Assembly: GCA_963803015.1 (NCBI GenBank)
Contig: CAWDKV010000011.1
Coordinates: forward strand, 124,001-188,000
Direction: 5' to 3'
Origin: Berkiella sp963803015
GTDB taxonomy: Bacteria; Pseudomonadota; Gammaproteobacteria; Berkiellales; Berkiellaceae
Length of the DNA: 64,000 nt
Positions 26,518 through 34,896 of this stretch are shown piece after piece. Below the pieces are notes generated by a model. The model had not been told where the DNA came from, did not search any database, and was given only the letters and a program-made list of their open reading frames with translations. The position numbers and the translations under genes were made by a program. The number at the start of each line of letters is the position of its first letter. Position 1 is the first letter of the stretch.

Positions 26518-26823
26518 CTAAATCCCAATTCCTGATTCTGGCTCATTGAGCTTTAACAGCAAATTATCAATTTCATCTTTGAATTCATTCATGATATCTG
26601 CATTTTTTTGGTACTGAGTGGAGAATTGAGCAAGCGTATGAATGGCGTCCATGATGGGCGGCTTATCATTAAATAGCTTGCGGGTGGTAGCTTCGTCATG
26701 CGTTTGTGCGATGCTGGTTAGAAAAGTATTCAAATATTCTTGTTGCTCTGGCGTATAAGGAAAAGAGGCGATATCCATAAAGGCTTGGCCAACTTGCTCA
26801 ATTTGTTGTAGATCTGGCTCCAT
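26518..26823 (-). CDS. unrecognised small helical protein
   Basis: A 101-residue protein (MEPDLQQIEQVGQAF...) of predicted helical, acidic character with no recognised family. ATG 26823 is preceded by AAAGGAAG. Longer in-frame starts would run into the palindromic repeat at 26869, which supports the shorter form. It is convergent with ohr. Confidence 0.5.
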   Translation of the reverse strand: MEPDLQQIEQVGQAFMDIASFPYTPEQQEYLNTFLTSIAQTHDEATTRKLFNDKPPIMDAIHTLAQFSTQYQKNADIMNEFKDEIDNLLLKLNEPESGIGI

Positions 26824-26868
26824 GACGCTTCCTTTTGCTAAAACAACCGTAATTAAAATATACTCTTT

Positions 26869-27008
26869 CCACTTTGGTTTTACCCTTAAGGGCACGCGTA
26901 GGCGTTGTTGCTGCGCTCGCTCACCCCAGTCACGTAAGTGTACGCTCCTGGGGTTTTGCTCGCTTGCGGCCTAGCCTACGCGTGCCCTTAAGGGTAAAAC
27001 CAAACTGG
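26869..27008. mobile_element. long palindromic MITE/REP-like element
   Basis: Two 35-base arms, 26869-26903 and 26974-27008, are inverted repeats with one mismatch; the inner 28 bases are perfect. The arms include GGTTTTACCCTTAAGGG and GCACGCGTAGGC. The 70-base centre is itself partly self-complementary (CCCCAG/CTGGGG and GCTGCGCTCGCTC/GCTCGCTTGCGGC). It carries no ORF and lies between two divergent genes. Confidence 0.75.
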
Positions 27009-27058
27009 TTTGAGTAATAGTGTAGCCTGTTGTTGTTTAATCCTCAAAAAGACCCCCT

Positions 27059-27871
27059 ATGTTGAATAATGCCATTTTTGCTGAAGTCCACCGTTTACTC
27101 TTGAGTTCTGTGATAGCAGACAAAGTGCAAGGGATCGCCAATCTTTATGCTTATCATTTGGATGGAAAACTAACCTATGATTGGGACTATCCGGTTAATC
27201 CAGAGGTCATAGGCGGATTGCCACCTACCTTGGAATTAGTCTCACCGAAGACCTTAATTCAGCGAAAGTTGCACACCCCTTTAGGCCAGGGTGCCATGGT
27301 CCATGCCATTATGCACATCGAGTTTAATGCCATTAACCTCGCCTTAGACGCACTTTACCGCTTTCGTGACATGCCGCTTTCCTATTATGCCGATTGGTTA
27401 AAGGTGGCAAGAGAAGAAGCTTATCACTATCATCTGCTTGAACAGCACTTAACGGTGCTAGGTTATTGTTATGGCGATTTCCCCGCTCATAATAGTCTTT
27501 GGGAGATGGCGGAGAAAACGGGCTACGATGTGTTAGCGCGGATGGCCTTAGTCCCACGCTTATTAGAAGCCAGAGGCTTAGATGTTGCACCGCAAATGGC
27601 GGCGCGTTTAGCCAAAGCGGGCAACAAAATTGCTGCCCAAATCTTAGATATTATCTTTGAAGATGAAAAGGGTCATGTTGCGATTGGCAATCATTGGTAT
27701 CATCATCTATGCTCTCAGAGAAAGCTATCACCCTTAGATACTTTTAAAGGTTACTTAGAGAAGCACGCGCCGGATTTTTTAAGAGGTCCGCTTGCCATCG
27801 AGGCAAGGCTAGAATCGGGCTTCTCACACAAGGAGTTGTTATTTCTTCAGCAATTGATAACAACATCTTGA
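27059..27871 (+). CDS. DUF455 family ferritin-like protein
   Basis: A 270-residue helical protein of the DUF455 family, which has a ferritin-like di-iron fold. Candidate iron ligands are in HIEFNAINLALDALY, AREEAYHYHLLEQHL, PRLLEARGLDVAP and FEDEKGHVAIGNHWYHHLC. The family is common in proteobacteria; its substrate is unknown. The gene begins just after the palindromic element and is followed in the same direction by a small membrane protein. Confidence 0.85.
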   Translation: MLNNAIFAEVHRLLLSSVIADKVQGIANLYAYHLDGKLTYDWDYPVNPEVIGGLPPTLELVSPKTLIQRKLHTPLGQGAMVHAIMHIEFNAINLALDALYRFRDMPLSYYADWLKVAREEAYHYHLLEQHLTVLGYCYGDFPAHNSLWEMAEKTGYDVLARMALVPRLLEARGLDVAPQMAARLAKAGNKIAAQILDIIFEDEKGHVAIGNHWYHHLCSQRKLSPLDTFKGYLEKHAPDFLRGPLAIEARLESGFSHKELLFLQQLITTS

Positions 27872-27932
27872 AATTAAGTTTGTGATCCTTTATCTTTTTG
27901 CCCTAGGGATGAAGCGCAAAGGAAAGGAAGCC

Positions 27933-28154
27933 ATGTTAAACGCTTGTCGTATAAGATCAGATTATCAAAATTTTCGTTATTCAGAGCTTGTTAGCGAGAA
28001 GACGGAAACGCAATTCTGGATTAAGCCTGCAACCTTAACGTTGTGCGGCTTTTTACTGGGTGTTTTTTTGCATGGCACAACATTGCTAGCAAAAGACAAC
28101 AAAGTTGCGCTACAAGTAGAAAAAACCCAAGAGCAGACTAAGCATTTATCCTAG
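27933..28154 (+). CDS. unrecognised small single-pass membrane protein
   Basis: A 73-residue protein with a basic N-terminus, one hydrophobic segment (PATLTLCGFLLGVFLHGTTLL) and a charged C-terminal tail. ATG 27933 follows the strong ribosome site AAAGGAAAGGAAG. A longer GTG start at 27882 is possible. Its 3' end overlaps the convergent lpxH by 17 bases. No family recognised. Confidence 0.5.
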   Translation: MLNACRIRSDYQNFRYSELVSEKTETQFWIKPATLTLCGFLLGVFLHGTTLLAKDNKVALQVEKTQEQTKHLS

Positions 28155-28926
28155 GTTCATAAACATCTTGGATAATTAAGCCTTCTTCCGGGGAAAAAGT
28201 AGCAAGTTCCATTTTTGTGGGTGTGCTGATAATCAAGCTTGCCTGTTTGTCAGACCAATCCCCTAATACTACCCTTTTGGCTGTACGGCCATCAGCTAGC
28301 AGATGATCATGGATTTTTGGTCTATGCACATGGCCATGGATTAGTTGGGTTACCCCATGAAAATCTAAAAACTGAGTTGCACTCTCTGGAGGAACATCAA
28401 GAATGCTCATGGATACCCGCCCTTGATAAGCTTGGCTTTTGGCTCGCAGTTTTGCGGCTGAACTTTGACGCACTCTTTTAGGGAGCCTGACAAAAAGCGC
28501 GCGGACAAGCGGGTTGCGAACGACTTTACGAAAGCGTTGATAGGCCACATCTTGGGTACACAACAAGTCGCCATGGGTGAGCAGAGTCGGGATCCCATGT
28601 AAATTGATGATACTGGGATCGGAAAGAGGTTGGCAGCCGGCTTCTCGCAGTGTATCTGCTTGGATCAAAAAGTCGCGGTTGCCACTCAAGAAGAACAGCT
28701 CTACCCCTTGATGGGTGAGTGCCTTGAGCGCTTGTTGTACTAGGGAGTTGAGCTCAGTATGAATATCTTTACCCACCCAGACATCAAATAAATCGCCTAG
28801 GATGTAGAGTTGCTTGGCGGCTAAGCCCGGCCCTTGTAAAAATTGCAAAAACAATTCCGTCAGGGCAGGGCGATGGGCTTGAAGATGGATATCTGAAATG
28901 AAAACAACAGCGTTAGGTGCTAGCAA
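28138..28926 (-). CDS. lpxH: UDP-2,3-diacylglucosamine diphosphatase
   Basis: A 262-residue calcineurin-like phosphoesterase that makes lipid X in lipid A synthesis at the inner membrane. The metal motifs are FISDIHLQ (DxH), ILGDLFDVWVG (GDxxD), FLSGNRDFLI (GNRD), LLTHGDLLC (H), and HGVTQLIHGHVHRPKI (GHxH). Length is a little above E. coli LpxH (240). It overlaps ppiB by 14 bases, the same pairing as in E. coli. Confidence 0.93.
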   Translation of the reverse strand: MLAPNAVVFISDIHLQAHRPALTELFLQFLQGPGLAAKQLYILGDLFDVWVGKDIHTELNSLVQQALKALTHQGVELFFLSGNRDFLIQADTLREAGCQPLSDPSIINLHGIPTLLTHGDLLCTQDVAYQRFRKVVRNPLVRALFVRLPKRVRQSSAAKLRAKSQAYQGRVSMSILDVPPESATQFLDFHGVTQLIHGHVHRPKIHDHLLADGRTAKRVVLGDWSDKQASLIISTPTKMELATFSPEEGLIIQDVYEPRINA

Positions 28927-29422
28927 GTATTTCTACCTTTTCAATGATGACGTCTTCTACGGGAACATCCTGATGACCAGCTTTATTACCGGTTGGCACT
29001 TTAGCGATTTTCATCACGACATCCATCCCGTCTTTTACGCGCCCAAAAGCACAATAGCCCCAGCCATCAGGGGTTTGTGATTTATGATCTAAAAATAAGT
29101 TATCCTTCACGTTAATGAAGAATTGACTACTAGCGGAATGGGGATCACTGGTTCTCGCCATAGCGATGGTACCGGTTTTGTTGCTTATGCCCACATTGGC
29201 TTCATTTTTGATTGGGGAAGAGGTGGATTTTTTGGTAACCATATTGGGTTCAAAACCACCGCCTTGGATCATAAAGCCATCAATTACGCGATGAAAAATG
29301 GTATTTTCAAAAAAGCCCTGGTTCACATACTCTAAGAAGTTCTCGACGGTCTTAGGAGCAACTTTAGGATCGAGTTCTATTGTGATAGCGCCTTGATTTG
29401 TGTGTAAAATTATCTCATGCAT
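28913..29422 (-). CDS. ppiB: cyclophilin-type peptidyl-prolyl cis-trans isomerase
   Basis: A 169-residue cytoplasmic PPIase without signal peptide. TIFHRVIDGFMIQGG holds the catalytic arginine. SSQFFINVKDN and YCAFGRVKDGMDVV are the other cyclophilin signatures. It forms a unit with lpxH and is divergent from gltX-cysS; in E. coli ppiB and cysS are similarly divergent. Confidence 0.95.
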   Translation of the reverse strand: MHEIILHTNQGAITIELDPKVAPKTVENFLEYVNQGFFENTIFHRVIDGFMIQGGGFEPNMVTKKSTSSPIKNEANVGISNKTGTIAMARTSDPHSASSQFFINVKDNLFLDHKSQTPDGWGYCAFGRVKDGMDVVMKIAKVPTGNKAGHQDVPVEDVIIEKVEILAST

Positions 29423-29505
29423 CGTAAAATTTCCTATTCGCGGTTTACAAGCCGGTTAGGTTATCATGGACTTTACTTGGCAGCTAGGTTCTAGCAGGAG
29501 AATTG

Positions 29506-30954
29506 GTGAGTAAGATGACTATATCTGGTTATAAGACAAGATTTTGCCCTAGCCCCACGGGTTTAATGCACTTAGGTAACTTGCGTACGGCGCTTTTTAA
29601 TGATTTGCTAGCAAAATCCCTGAGTAAAGAGAAAGCCTCTCAATTTTTATTGCGGATTGAAGACACGGATCTCGCGCGCTCAGAGATAAGTTTTACCGAA
29701 AAGTTGATGGCGGATTTAAAGTGGATGGGCATTTTGTGGCAGGAAGGGCCGGGAGAGGAAGGTCGGCATGGGCCTTATTTTCAATCACAACGTCATGACA
29801 TCTATGAAGAATACTATCAAGCATTAATCAAAGCAGGGCGTGCTTATTGGTGCTTTTGCTCTGATGTCGAATTAACCATTGTTAGAAAATCACAAGTGGC
29901 TGGCGGCGTCGCGCCTCGCTATGCTGGAACCTGCAGACATTTGACGGCCGATCAAATTGCACAAAAAAGAGCCAAAGGCATAGTACCGGCGTTGCGCTTT
30001 AAAATTCCTGACAATGAAGCGATTGTTTTTGAAGATTTTATTCAAGGCCCTAAAAATTTTGCCACCAATGATATTGGCGATTTTATTATCAAAAAGGCTG
30101 ATAATTCTGCTTCTTTTATGTTTTGTAACGCAGTGGATGATGCCTTGATGGCTGTGACACATGTGATGCGAGGGGAAGATCATCTCACCAATACCCCCCG
30201 CCAATTGTTAATCTTGCAAGCCTTAGGATTAAGGCAGCCTCTGTATGGGCATATGCCGCTTATTATCGGTTTTGATGGTAAGCCTTTATCAAAACGTAAT
30301 GGCAGTCAATCCGTAGAAGAATTACGCAATCAAGGTTACTTTCCCTTGGCTATAGCCAACTATTTAGCGCGATTAGGCCATCATTTTGAAAAAGAGAGCC
30401 TATTGTCTTTGTCTGAATTAGGGGAAAATTTTTCAGTTAAGAATATTGGTCGCTCGCCTGCGCGCTTTGATAAAGCCCAATTGAACCATTGGCAAAAAGA
30501 AATCGTACTGGGGTTGAATCATGAAGCCTTTTGGCAATGGATATCCCCTTATGTCTCTCAATGGGTTAACCTTGAGAAAAAAGATCTTTTTGTGGAGACA
30601 GTGAAACAAAATATTATTTTGCCCGATGAGGCCAAAGAGTGGGCGCAACAGTTACTGACCGAAGAGTTTAGCTTATCAGAAGAGGCAAAAAACGCTTTGA
30701 TGGAAGCCGGTCAACCGTTTATCGATGCCACTTTTGAAATGATTGAACAAGAAGGGGAAAATTACCCAGCGGTTCAAAAAGGGCTCAGCGAAAAAACCCA
30801 AAGAAAAGGCAAGCCATTATTTAAACCTTTACGAGCCCTCATCACGGGTAAGGGAGATGGGCCTGAGCTGGCTAAAATTTTCACCCTGATGGGCAAAGAG
30901 CTATTATTAAAACGAGTGGAAATGTTAAGGTTAAAGCATGTTACAAATCTATAA
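29506..30954 (+). CDS. gltX: glutamate--tRNA ligase (probable second-type GltX)
   Basis: A 482-residue class I synthetase. The HIGH motif appears as PSPTGLMHLGNLRTALFN, the KMSKS motif as KPLSKRNGSQSV, and the zinc-type cysteines as CFC...CRH around residues 108-145. The C-terminal anticodon domain ends near GKGDGPELAKIFTLMGKELLLKR. The start is GTG 29506 after AGGAG; ATG 29515 is the alternative. Coxiella carries two GltX proteins, and the KRNGSQSV motif and placement before cysS would suit a GltX2-type enzyme. That assignment is inference. Confidence 0.92.
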   Translation: MSKMTISGYKTRFCPSPTGLMHLGNLRTALFNDLLAKSLSKEKASQFLLRIEDTDLARSEISFTEKLMADLKWMGILWQEGPGEEGRHGPYFQSQRHDIYEEYYQALIKAGRAYWCFCSDVELTIVRKSQVAGGVAPRYAGTCRHLTADQIAQKRAKGIVPALRFKIPDNEAIVFEDFIQGPKNFATNDIGDFIIKKADNSASFMFCNAVDDALMAVTHVMRGEDHLTNTPRQLLILQALGLRQPLYGHMPLIIGFDGKPLSKRNGSQSVEELRNQGYFPLAIANYLARLGHHFEKESLLSLSELGENFSVKNIGRSPARFDKAQLNHWQKEIVLGLNHEAFWQWISPYVSQWVNLEKKDLFVETVKQNIILPDEAKEWAQQLLTEEFSLSEEAKNALMEAGQPFIDATFEMIEQEGENYPAVQKGLSEKTQRKGKPLFKPLRALITGKGDGPELAKIFTLMGKELLLKRVEMLRLKHVTNL

Positions 30955-32317
30955 TACCTTTACCCAAAAAAAGGAAATCTTTAAACCGCTGGTTTCTGGG
31001 GAGATCTCGCTTTATGTTTGTGGGATCACTGTTTACGATTACTGCCATTTAGGGCATGCCAGAGTTTTTGTTGCTTTTGACGCGATTGTCCGTTTTCTGC
31101 GTGCAAGTGGCTGGAAAGTAAAATATGTGCGCAACATTACAGATATTGATGACAAGATTATCAAAAGAGCGCATGAAAATAATGAGCCGATGGAGGCTTT
31201 GACCGCAAGATTTATTACCGCAATGGATGAAGATACCAAAGCGCTCAATGCTTTGCCTCCGGATATGGAGCCACGCGCTACCCATCATATGCCTAAAATC
31301 CTCAATATGATTGAAGCCTTGCATCAAAAAGATTTTGCTTATGTGGCAAACAATGGGGATGTCTATTTTGCGGTAGACCATTTCTCTCGGTATGGCGAGT
31401 TGTCGCATAAAGATTTAGATAAATTAGACGTTGGGCATCGCGTAGAAGTGATCTCTGAAAAGCACACGCCTTTAGATTTTGTCTTGTGGAAACAAGCTAA
31501 ACCAGAAGAGCCGCATTGGGATTCACCCTGGGGACCGGGTCGTCCAGGCTGGCATATTGAATGTTCTGCCATGTCAACAGCGCTTTTGGGTGATACTTTT
31601 GATATTCATGGTGGTGGCTCTGATTTAACTTTTCCCCATCATGAAAATGAAAGAGCACAATCAGAATGTGCAACAGGTAAGCCTTTTGTCAATTATTGGA
31701 TGCATGTCGGGTTTGTAGTGGTAAATAAAGAAAAGATGTCTAAATCTTTAAATAACTTTTTTACCATCCGCGGTATTTTAGAACAATATGATGCAGAAGT
31801 GGTACGTTACTTTCTTTTGGCAAGCCACTATAGAAGTCCAGTCAATTATGCAACGGATCAATCAGATCAGGCAAAAAGTTCCCTGGAAAGACTTTATACC
31901 AGTTTACGTGCAATTGAAATTTCTCAAGTGGAAATAGCAGAAGACTCTCCGTTTAAAAAATCTTTTTTTGACGCGATGAATGATGATTTTAATACGCCAG
32001 TGGCATTGTCGGTGTTATTTGAATTGGCACATAAACTCAATACAGCCAGAGAAAATCAAGAGGATAAAGAAGCGCAAGTTTTAGCAGGTGCTTTAAAATA
32101 TTTAGGAAATGTTTTAGGTTTACTAGAAAGAGATCCTCAAAGCTTTCTGCAAGGGAAGCAAGGGGGAGATCTGGAAATTGAACAGCTAATTGCTGAGCGA
32201 GAAAAAGCCAGAGCAGCCAAAGAATGGGCACGTTCGGATAGCTTGCGTCAACAATTAACCGATAAGGGAATTGTATTAGAAGATACCGCTAATGGCACAA
32301 TTTGGCGAAGAGCTTAG
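30938..32317 (+). CDS. cysS: cysteine--tRNA ligase
   Basis: A 459-residue class I synthetase. CGITVYDYCHLGHARVF holds the first zinc cysteine and HIGH. GRPGWHIECSAMS and HHENERAQSE supply the remaining zinc ligands, and KMSKSLNNFFTIR is the KMSKS loop. Length matches E. coli CysS (461). The ATG overlaps the gltX end by 17 bases, so the two are co-transcribed. Confidence 0.97.
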   Translation: MLQIYNTFTQKKEIFKPLVSGEISLYVCGITVYDYCHLGHARVFVAFDAIVRFLRASGWKVKYVRNITDIDDKIIKRAHENNEPMEALTARFITAMDEDTKALNALPPDMEPRATHHMPKILNMIEALHQKDFAYVANNGDVYFAVDHFSRYGELSHKDLDKLDVGHRVEVISEKHTPLDFVLWKQAKPEEPHWDSPWGPGRPGWHIECSAMSTALLGDTFDIHGGGSDLTFPHHENERAQSECATGKPFVNYWMHVGFVVVNKEKMSKSLNNFFTIRGILEQYDAEVVRYFLLASHYRSPVNYATDQSDQAKSSLERLYTSLRAIEISQVEIAEDSPFKKSFFDAMNDDFNTPVALSVLFELAHKLNTARENQEDKEAQVLAGALKYLGNVLGLLERDPQSFLQGKQGGDLEIEQLIAEREKARAAKEWARSDSLRQQLTDKGIVLEDTANGTIWRRA

Positions 32318-32610
32318 CTTTTGTCTTCTGAGTCGTCCTCTTCGCCACAAATCCTGAGCTTATTGGATTTGGCAAAGTCGAGAATGTGTTTATAAAGTTT
32401 GGGATTAGATTCTTTTAAAGCAGGATCAAGCACGACACAACGATTGCCGTCTTTAAATGAGGGGTGCAAGAGGGGGGAATAAAAGACACGGTGATTTTTA
32501 AACGTGGATAAATTTCCACTCACTCTTTCCGCCCAGTCACTAGGACGGAAGGTTTCCCCTGATTCGGTTACGCCTTCAATGATTATTTTGGGCTTTTTAC
32601 TTTTTGGCAT
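32314..32610 (-). CDS. DUF3579 family protein
   Basis: A 98-residue protein matching DUF3579 in its IIIEGVTESGETFRPSDWAER core, the central YSPLLHPSFKDGNRCVVLDPAL strand and the LYKHILDFAKSNKLRI helix. The family occurs in gamma- and betaproteobacteria and has no known function. It is convergent with cysS, the stop codons overlapping by 4 bases. Confidence 0.8.
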   Translation of the reverse strand: MPKSKKPKIIIEGVTESGETFRPSDWAERVSGNLSTFKNHRVFYSPLLHPSFKDGNRCVVLDPALKESNPKLYKHILDFAKSNKLRICGEEDDSEDKS

Positions 32611-32755
32611 GAGAGTATTTAACTGCCTTTCAAACTGCGTTCATTTAAAAGTGTAGTATAGACGGAGCCTATTTTGGTAAAGTCTACCCTAAAGCTGATA
32701 ACCTTTCTTATTTACAAGAAAGTAACCTAAATTTAAGCGTTTTAAGGGGAATTAC

Positions 32756-33532
32756 ATGCATTCGCAAAAAATGCAGCCAGAGCCAGTCGAAAATCACCCA
32801 CGGCGTGGGATCTATCTTTTACCTAATTTGTTCACCACCCTTGGCATGTTTGCAGGATTTTATGCCATCGTCGCTGCTATGCGTGGCGATTTTGAGCATG
32901 CCGCCATTGCTATCTACATCGCGATGATTATGGATGGCTTAGATGGCCGCGTTGCTCGGTTAACCAATACCCAAAGTGCCTTTGGCGCAGAATATGATAG
33001 TTTGGCTGATATTGTCTCTTTTGGCATTGCGCCCTCCCTCGTTGCTTATAGTTGGGGCTTAATGAGCTTAGGGAAGTTGGGCTGGCTAGCCGCTTTCTTC
33101 TTTGCTGCGGCTACTGCTTTGCGTTTGGCTCGTTTTAATTCACGGATTGGTGTCCAAGATAAACGTTACTTTCAAGGATTACCTTGTCCCTCGGCTGCCG
33201 GTTTAGTCGCAGGTATGATTTGGGTTGCACATGATTACGGTGTGCCGGGCAAGAAGTTGTGGTTGCTGGCAGCTTTTGTGACATTAATTACCGGTGCCCT
33301 TATGGTCAGTAGTTTACGTTACTATAGTTTTAAGGATATTGATCTCAAAGATCGCATTCCTTTTATTGCTGTATTGGTGGTTTTGCTTTTAATCATTTGT
33401 GTCTCTATCGATCCTCCCTTAGTTTTATTAGTGGGGTTCGCTTTGTATGTGCTTTCCGGCCCTTTTCTCAGTTTCAAAAGGTTCTATACTCTTTGGAGAA
33501 GAGTGAGAAGAAGGGCAAAAAATAAAGCATGA
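32756..33532 (+). CDS. pssA: CDP-diacylglycerol--serine O-phosphatidyltransferase
   Basis: A 258-residue polytopic inner-membrane enzyme making phosphatidylserine, the precursor of phosphatidylethanolamine. The CDP-alcohol phosphotransferase motif DGLDGRVARL...GAEYDSLAD lies near residues 62-84. The RRGIYLLPNLFTTLGMFAGF start is typical of the Bacillus-type PssA. AAGGGG precedes the ATG. Its stop overlaps the next ATG as ATGA. Confidence 0.93.
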   Translation: MHSQKMQPEPVENHPRRGIYLLPNLFTTLGMFAGFYAIVAAMRGDFEHAAIAIYIAMIMDGLDGRVARLTNTQSAFGAEYDSLADIVSFGIAPSLVAYSWGLMSLGKLGWLAAFFFAAATALRLARFNSRIGVQDKRYFQGLPCPSAAGLVAGMIWVAHDYGVPGKKLWLLAAFVTLITGALMVSSLRYYSFKDIDLKDRIPFIAVLVVLLLIICVSIDPPLVLLVGFALYVLSGPFLSFKRFYTLWRRVRRRAKNKA

Positions 33533-33966
33533 GCCGGCTAAACGACTATTTTCTGCAGATCATGGGAATAACGACCTGGCATCGCAAAAATGAGAGTCCT
33601 TGTGAGTACCTGTTATTATTGACTCCCCAAGAGTCAAAGCCTAATGCAAAATTAAAAGCGTTGATTGAAAGACTAATTGATGCGGTAGATTGGCCGCATG
33701 ACACAACGCAGAAAATCGGTTTTGATCATGAGTTTAATGCCGAGAAAATCAAAGCAAAGGTGCAAGCCTTACAACCTAAAAAAATCATCATGTTTGGGAT
33801 AGATTTTGCAAAGCATCTTGATTTGCCACCTAAAGAGCAGACTTATATGATAGAAGGCACTATCCCTTGCGCTATCGTCTCTTCTTTAAATAGTTTGTTA
33901 GAAGATAAAGCCGCTAAACGGCGTACGTGGGATTTGCTGCAGAAGTTTGAAAATAATTTAGCGTAG
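33529..33966 (+). CDS. probable DNA polymerase III psi subunit (HolD-like)
   Basis: A 145-residue protein. Its N-terminus YFLQIMGITTWHRK parallels the LQQLGITQW segment of HolD. The C-terminal VSSLNSLLEDKAAKRRTWDLLQKFE resembles the conserved last helix of psi proteins (S-L-x2-L-x-D-P-x-x-K-R-x-x-W). The middle is a Rossmann-like KKIIMFGIDFAKHL segment, also found in psi. Psi links the clamp loader to SSB through chi. It overlaps pssA as ATGA. Psi proteins diverge quickly, so this is a motif-level call. Confidence 0.5.
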   Translation: MSRLNDYFLQIMGITTWHRKNESPCEYLLLLTPQESKPNAKLKALIERLIDAVDWPHDTTQKIGFDHEFNAEKIKAKVQALQPKKIIMFGIDFAKHLDLPPKEQTYMIEGTIPCAIVSSLNSLLEDKAAKRRTWDLLQKFENNLA

Positions 33967-34012
33967 TCTTCACAGAGATGAAATGGAATCATATTTACTA
34001 AGGGATCTGAAA

Positions 34013-34780
34013 ATGAAAAATTTAAAACTAATAACGCTTACCTCTTTGGTTTTTACGCTAGGCGCCATTAACACTTGCTTTGCAGCGGATAAGTTTTCAG
34101 AGCAACAAAAAAAGGAAATTGGTGAAGTTGTAAAGGCCTATTTAGTGCAAAATCCCGAAGTGATTAAGGATGCCATTATTGCTCTGCAGGTAAAAGAAAA
34201 GTTAGCCCTGGAAGAAAATGCAAAGAAAGTAGCTCTTGCCGAAAAAGATCAGTTATTTTCAGCGCAAAGCCCAAGTGATGGGGCGAAGGATCCAAGAGAA
34301 GTGTTAGTGATGTTTTTTGATTATCAATGCTCACATTGCAAGCATATTTCTGCCGCTGTGGATAATTTATTAGCACAAAATAAATATTTAAAAATAATCT
34401 ACAAAGAACTTCCCATATTCGGTGAAAACTCTATGCTTGCAGCAAAAGCGGCTTTGGCTGCGAATAAGCAAGGGAAATATCATGCATTTCATCAAGCACT
34501 GATGAGTTCAAAAGATCCTCTGACTGAAGAAAATATCATGAAAATAGCAAAACAGAGTGGATTAGATCCCAAAAAGTTGAAGGCAGATATGTCATCTGCT
34601 GACATTGAAGCTGAGGTTAAAAATAACTATAAATTGGCTCAGAAAATAGGTTTAAGAGGAACACCCGCATTCTTTATCACCCCTTATCCCAAGCTTTCAC
34701 TTGATACAATAACCTTTGTCCCGGGTGAAGTTTCGCCAGATCAGTTGCAAGGCTTGATTATTAGGGCGGGTAATCAATAA
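34013..34780 (+). CDS. DsbA/Com1-like periplasmic thiol oxidoreductase
   Basis: A 255-residue protein with a signal peptide (LKLITLTSLVFTLGAINTCFAA). An N-terminal helical dimerisation region (KEIGEVVKAYLVQNPEVI) resembles Com1/DsbA2 of Coxiella and Legionella. The thioredoxin-fold domain carries the CSHC active site in FFDYQCSHCKH, and the cis-proline segment is GLRGTPAFFIT. It should form or isomerise disulfides in the periplasm. ATG 34013 follows AGGGA; the in-frame ATG at 33983 would precede the signal peptide with 10 unlikely residues. Confidence 0.87.
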   Translation: MKNLKLITLTSLVFTLGAINTCFAADKFSEQQKKEIGEVVKAYLVQNPEVIKDAIIALQVKEKLALEENAKKVALAEKDQLFSAQSPSDGAKDPREVLVMFFDYQCSHCKHISAAVDNLLAQNKYLKIIYKELPIFGENSMLAAKAALAANKQGKYHAFHQALMSSKDPLTEENIMKIAKQSGLDPKKLKADMSSADIEAEVKNNYKLAQKIGLRGTPAFFITPYPKLSLDTITFVPGEVSPDQLQGLIIRAGNQ

Positions 34781-34798
34781 TACTCTTCGTTTCCAACT

Positions 34799-34859
34799 TG
34801 CCGCGACTTGTTCGCGGCATCCATCAAATGAACCTGGATCCCGCGGACAAGCCGCGGGA
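34799..34859. repeat. pair of GC-rich palindromes (REP-like)
   Basis: TGCCGCGACTTGTTCGCGGC(A) at 34799-34819 and TCCCGCGGACAAGCCGCGGGA at 34839-34859 are two perfect hairpins 19 bases apart, flanked by CATCCA and TGGATC. The unit stands out by base composition from its AT-rich surroundings and lies between two convergent genes, where it could also stop transcription. Confidence 0.65.
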
Positions 34860-34896
34860 CGTGTAGCGATAGTAGAGAGAGTGAGTAGTTGCCTTG

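Noticed and set aside
26488..26518. GGAGA/TCTCC hairpin between ohr and the convergent small gene
   Set aside because: The stem has only five pairs plus a mismatch and no T tract follows in either direction.
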